Notes under the pieces: model-generated
Databases searched by the model: none
Seen by the model: only the letters and a program-made list of their open reading frames with translations
What the model was told of the DNA's origin: nothing
Part shown: piece after piece, positions 3,545-6,184 of the stretch
Layout of the letters: every line of letters starts with the position of its first letter
How positions within the stretch are numbered: the stretch's first letter is position 1
Program-made: the position numbers and the translations under genes
Source of the DNA: CAYUWK01 sp964580085
GTDB lineage: Bacteria; Patescibacteriota; Minisyncoccia; Minisyncoccales; CG1-02-41-26
Direction of reading: 5' to 3'
Assembly (NCBI GenBank): GCA_964580085.1
Contig: CAZOJF010000027.1
Location: forward strand, 1 to 6,184
DNA: 6,184 bases

Positions 3545-5155
3545 ATGAATAAAAAAATAATATTATTAATTTCAGCAATCGTTCTAATTCTAATAATAGT
3601 TCTTTTTCAAATTAATTCTAAAAAACAAGAAGTAGATTATGAGTTATTTGAAGTTATTAGAGGAAATATTTCTCAAGAAATTTCAGAAGTTGGTCAATTG
3701 AAAAAAGGGGAAGAGATAAATCTTGCTTTTAAATCCTCTGGCATAATTCAAAAAATATATATTAAAGTTGGAGACCAAGTAAAAAAATGGGATATTTTAG
3801 CTAAAATAAACACACAAGGACTAAATATTCAATTAGACCAAGCTAAGTCAGATATGAAAATATATCAGGCAAATTTAGATAAGTTATTAATAGGTGCTAC
3901 TCCAGAAGAGATTGAAAGAGCTGAAATTACACTTTCTAATGCTCAAATTTCTCTTGAAAATAGTAAACAGAATCTAACAAATGTAGAATCTCAATCAGAA
4001 GAAAATTTAAAAGCAACCTATGAAGATGCTTTGAATGTTTTAGATAATTCTTATTTAAAAATTTATAATACTTTTAATATAGTAGATTCAATTCAAGGAA
4101 CATATTTTTACGGTTATGATCAAGAGAGTTTGAAAGTAAAGGAGAATAAAGAAAGTATAAAAAATGCCAAGATAAAATCAAAATCTTATTTAGATATTGC
4201 TAGAAATCAGCAAACTAATGAAAATATAGATAATGCTGTTTCGGAAATTGAAAAACTTTTGATTATTGTTTCTAATTCCTTAATCGTAATTAGAGATGAA
4301 TGTGAAAGTTCTGTTTATGCTAATACAGTTTCTTCGGCTAATAAAACCTTATTAGATACTGAAAAAACAAATATAAATACAGGATTAACTAATCTTACTA
4401 ATTCTGAACAGACTATTTCATCTAGTAAATTAACTAATCAATCAAATATTAATACGGCTAAAACAAGCGTTTCTACGACTGAAGGGGTGTTGCAAACAGC
4501 TCAGAATGAATTAAATATTATTACGGCTTCTCCTCAAAAAACAGATATAGATTTATATGAGGCTCAACTTGCCAAAGCAGAATATCAAGTTAAATATTTA
4601 GAAAATCAAATTCAAGAATCATATCTTTATGCTCCTGTTGACGGGCAAATAACAGACATTAAAAAAAGAATGGCCGAAATGGCATTGTCAGGCAGTGAAA
4701 TGATTGTTTTTTTACCAGCTGATCCGTTTCAGATAGAAGTAAATATTTACGAAGAAGATATAGTAAAGATAAACATAGGCAATTCAGTTGATATCTCTCT
4801 AGTTGCTTTCCCAGATCAAATTTTTAAAGGTAATGTTATTTCTATTCATCCAGCTCAACAACTAATCGATGGAGTAGTCTATTATAAAATAAATATTAAT
4901 TTTGAAAACATAATAGACCAAGCTAAACCAGGCATGACAGCTGATTTAGTTATTAATACTGATTCTAGAGAAAATATATTGATTGTTCCGGAAGATGCAA
5001 TCCAAAAAGAGAATGGAACAGTAACAGTTGAGGTTTTAGAAGATGAAGATAAAATTGAAGAAAGACAAATAGAAATTGGTTTACAAGAAACAAATGATAA
5101 TATGGTAGAAGTTGTTTCAGGTCTATTAGAAGGAGAAAAAGTAATTATAAGATGA
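3545..5155 (+). CDS. MacA/HlyD-type membrane fusion (adaptor) protein of an ABC exporter
   Basis: A 536-residue adaptor anchored by one N-terminal helix (residues 4-22 after MNKK; no lipobox cysteine), with the rest outside the membrane. A first lipoyl-like half lies at about 55-92 (GIIQKIYIKVGDQVKKWDIL), followed by a long helical region (about 93-360) rich in Asn, Gln, Ser and Lys. The second lipoyl half is ESYLYAPVDGQITDIKKRMA (358-377). A beta-barrel domain follows (395-475, with KPGMTADLVI at 461-470), then a membrane-proximal domain with ILIVPEDAIQKENG (478-491) and the closing GLLEGEKVIIR. E. coli MacA is about 370 residues; the surplus of about 165 lies in the helical hairpin. It overlaps the ATPase gene by ATGA, indicating translational coupling. 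It should link to the MacB-like pump encoded next; the substrate is unknown. Confidence 0.92.
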   Translation: MNKKIILLISAIVLILIIVLFQINSKKQEVDYELFEVIRGNISQEISEVGQLKKGEEINLAFKSSGIIQKIYIKVGDQVKKWDILAKINTQGLNIQLDQAKSDMKIYQANLDKLLIGATPEEIERAEITLSNAQISLENSKQNLTNVESQSEENLKATYEDALNVLDNSYLKIYNTFNIVDSIQGTYFYGYDQESLKVKENKESIKNAKIKSKSYLDIARNQQTNENIDNAVSEIEKLLIIVSNSLIVIRDECESSVYANTVSSANKTLLDTEKTNINTGLTNLTNSEQTISSSKLTNQSNINTAKTSVSTTEGVLQTAQNELNIITASPQKTDIDLYEAQLAKAEYQVKYLENQIQESYLYAPVDGQITDIKKRMAEMALSGSEMIVFLPADPFQIEVNIYEEDIVKINIGNSVDISLVAFPDQIFKGNVISIHPAQQLIDGVVYYKININFENIIDQAKPGMTADLVINTDSRENILIVPEDAIQKENGTVTVEVLEDEDKIEERQIEIGLQETNDNMVEVVSGLLEGEKVIIR

Positions 5156-5868
5156 TAACAGAAAAAATAATAAAATTAGAAAATACTTGGAAGGTTTATC
5201 AATTAGGGAAAGTTGAATTAATTGCTCTTAAGAATGTAAATTTGGATGTTAATCCAGGTGATTTTGTAACTATTATGGGAGCTTCTGGTTCTGGTAAATC
5301 TACACTTCTAAATATCATAGGATGTTTAGATTCTCCTACTAAAGGTAAAGTATTTTTAAAGGGGAAAGATATTTCTTTACTCTCCGAAGATGAATTATCT
5401 CAACTTAGGGGGAAAACTATTGGTTTTGTTTTTCAAGAATTTAATCTTTTACCTAATCTTGATGCTTTGGAAAACGTAATGATGCCTATGATTTTTCAAG
5501 GAACCCCTGTTGAACAAAGAAAAAAAAGAGCGCATGACCTTTTAGTGTCAGTTGGATTAGGAGAAAGAATTTATCATCAACCAGCTGAACTTTCTGGTGG
5601 AGAACGTCAAAGAATTGCCATTGCTAGAGCTTTTGCTAATGATCCAGAATTAGTTATTGCTGATGAACCTACTGGTAACTTAGATTCAACTACGGGAAAG
5701 AAAATAATGGAGATTTTAACAGATTTTCATAAAAGAGAAGGTAAAACTATTATTGTAGTAACTCATGATCCTCATATTGCCGAATATAGTGAAAAGATAG
5801 TTGATATCAAAGACGGTGAAATAACCATTGATCATAAACAAGAAGAAGGAATTTTATGGAGCAAATAA
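5152..5868 (+). CDS. MacB/LolD-type ABC transporter ATP-binding protein
   Basis: A 238-residue cytoplasmic ATPase subunit that drives the adjacent permease. All motifs are intact: Walker A GASGSGKST (43-51), Q-loop VFQEFNLLP (93-101, Gln95), signature LSGGERQRIAIARA (147-160), Walker B with catalytic Glu LVIADEPTGNLD (167-178, Glu172) and switch His in THD (204-206). DEPTGNLD and the NLLPNLDALENV segment are typical of the MacB/LolD/FtsE group. Unlike E. coli MacB, the ATPase is separate from the permease, the arrangement common in Gram-positive and reduced genomes. The ATG lies in the ATGA overlap with the adaptor stop. An AGAAGGAG stretch lies 16-17 nt upstream, too far to be a normal ribosome site, so coupling is likely. 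Its 3' end overlaps the permease gene by 13 nt. Confidence 0.96.
   Translation: MITEKIIKLENTWKVYQLGKVELIALKNVNLDVNPGDFVTIMGASGSGKSTLLNIIGCLDSPTKGKVFLKGKDISLLSEDELSQLRGKTIGFVFQEFNLLPNLDALENVMMPMIFQGTPVEQRKKRAHDLLVSVGLGERIYHQPAELSGGERQRIAIARAFANDPELVIADEPTGNLDSTTGKKIMEILTDFHKREGKTIIVVTHDPHIAEYSEKIVDIKDGEITIDHKQEEGILWSK
5846..5850 (+). promoter_or_regulatory. Ribosome binding site of the permease gene
   Basis: AAGGA (within AGAAGGA, 5844-5850) lies 5 nt before ATG 5856, inside the end of the ATPase gene. It decides the permease start and is notable because most other genes here lack a recognisable Shine-Dalgarno sequence. Confidence 0.6.
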
Positions 5869-6184
5869 ATGAATATTTTAAAATAGCTTTAAGAAATTTA
5901 CGAACCAGGTCATTAAGAAGTTGGTTGACAATTTTAGGTATTGTTATTGGTATTTTCTTAATTATTAGTTTGCTTTCTTTAAGTCAGGGAGTTAAAGAAG
6001 CAATCAATCAACAAATGGAGGCAATGGGTGGAGACATGATTATGGTTATGCCAGGAAGCGAAGAAAACATAATGGGGATGATGGTTGGAGGCGAAGTGTT
6101 AGAAAAACAAGATATTGCCGCTGTAGAGAAAACAAAAGGAGTTAAAGATGTTTTAATTATGTCTTATAGAGGGATTGTAGCTAG
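5856..6184 (+). CDS. MacB/FtsX-fold ABC transporter permease (partial, 3' end outside window)
   Basis: The frame is open from ATG 5856 to the right edge, giving 109 residues. The N-terminus shows the family opening: a short amphipathic helix, ALRNLRTRSLRSWLTILGIV (11-30), and a first transmembrane helix (about 22-44). An extracellular MacB-like periplasmic core domain then begins, with a methionine-rich, glycine-rich stretch (54-80: MEAMGGDMIMVMPG, NIMGMMVGG) followed by VLEKQDIAAVEKTKGVKDV. The start is chosen because AAGGA (5846-5850) sits 5 nt before the ATG, the clearest Shine-Dalgarno in the window. It overlaps the ATPase gene by 13 nt. The ATG at 5869 is out of frame and hits a stop within six codons. 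The remaining helices lie beyond the window. Confidence 0.93.
   Translation, partial: MEQINEYFKIALRNLRTRSLRSWLTILGIVIGIFLIISLLSLSQGVKEAINQQMEAMGGDMIMVMPGSEENIMGMMVGGEVLEKQDIAAVEKTKGVKDVLIMSYRGIVA

Noticed and set aside
5925..5953. GGTTGACAATTTTA, the same 14 bases as at the greA-side promoter
   Set aside because: Here it encodes the first transmembrane helix of the permease (W-L-T-I-L) and no -10 box follows at 17 bp.

Overview
The window reads as a piece of a small, strongly AT-rich bacterial chromosome, most plausibly from Patescibacteria (CPR) or a similarly reduced lineage. The grounds are the base composition, short intergenic gaps, compact versions of housekeeping proteins, and start codons that mostly lack a Shine-Dalgarno sequence (several genes begin directly after an A/T run ending in 'atat'). 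TGA is used as a real stop (phenylalanyl-tRNA synthetase alpha gene and adaptor gene), which argues against the recoded Gracilibacteria/SR1 and Mycoplasma codes. The lineage assignment is inference; no rRNA gene is present.

Layout. (1) Bases 1-69 are the 3' end of a membrane-protein gene, followed by a hairpin terminator. (2) Bases 120-894 hold no intact gene. They contain decayed minus-strand coding remnants, two of which share the peptide pattern D-x-F-R-T-L-[DN]-W, plus scattered imperfect repeats: a gene graveyard, possibly from one duplicated accessory gene. (3) Bases 895-2451 carry pheS, a free-standing ATP-cone protein and a DUF167 protein, all on the plus strand. pheT does not follow pheS. 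(4) Bases 2455-2629 hold a near-consensus extended -10 promoter, a Y-shaped RNA fold of about 93 nt and a rho-independent terminator, just upstream of greA (2676-3131). This is the most interesting part of the window: an undescribed small RNA, or an attenuator leader of greA comparable in layout to E. coli GraL. (5) From 3241 to the right edge runs a tight cluster: a 99-residue membrane protein, a long MacA/HlyD-type adaptor, a MacB/LolD-type ATPase and the start of a MacB/FtsX-fold permease. Gaps are 4 nt, then overlaps of 4 and 13 nt.

How the parts work together. Region 3 and greA are information-processing and nucleotide-sensing genes with no obvious common pathway. The last three genes form one ABC export system: the ATPase and permease build the MacB-like pump and the adaptor extends it outside the membrane. 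In a single-membrane cell the adaptor would act at the cell surface rather than reach an outer-membrane channel. The substrate cannot be read from the sequence.
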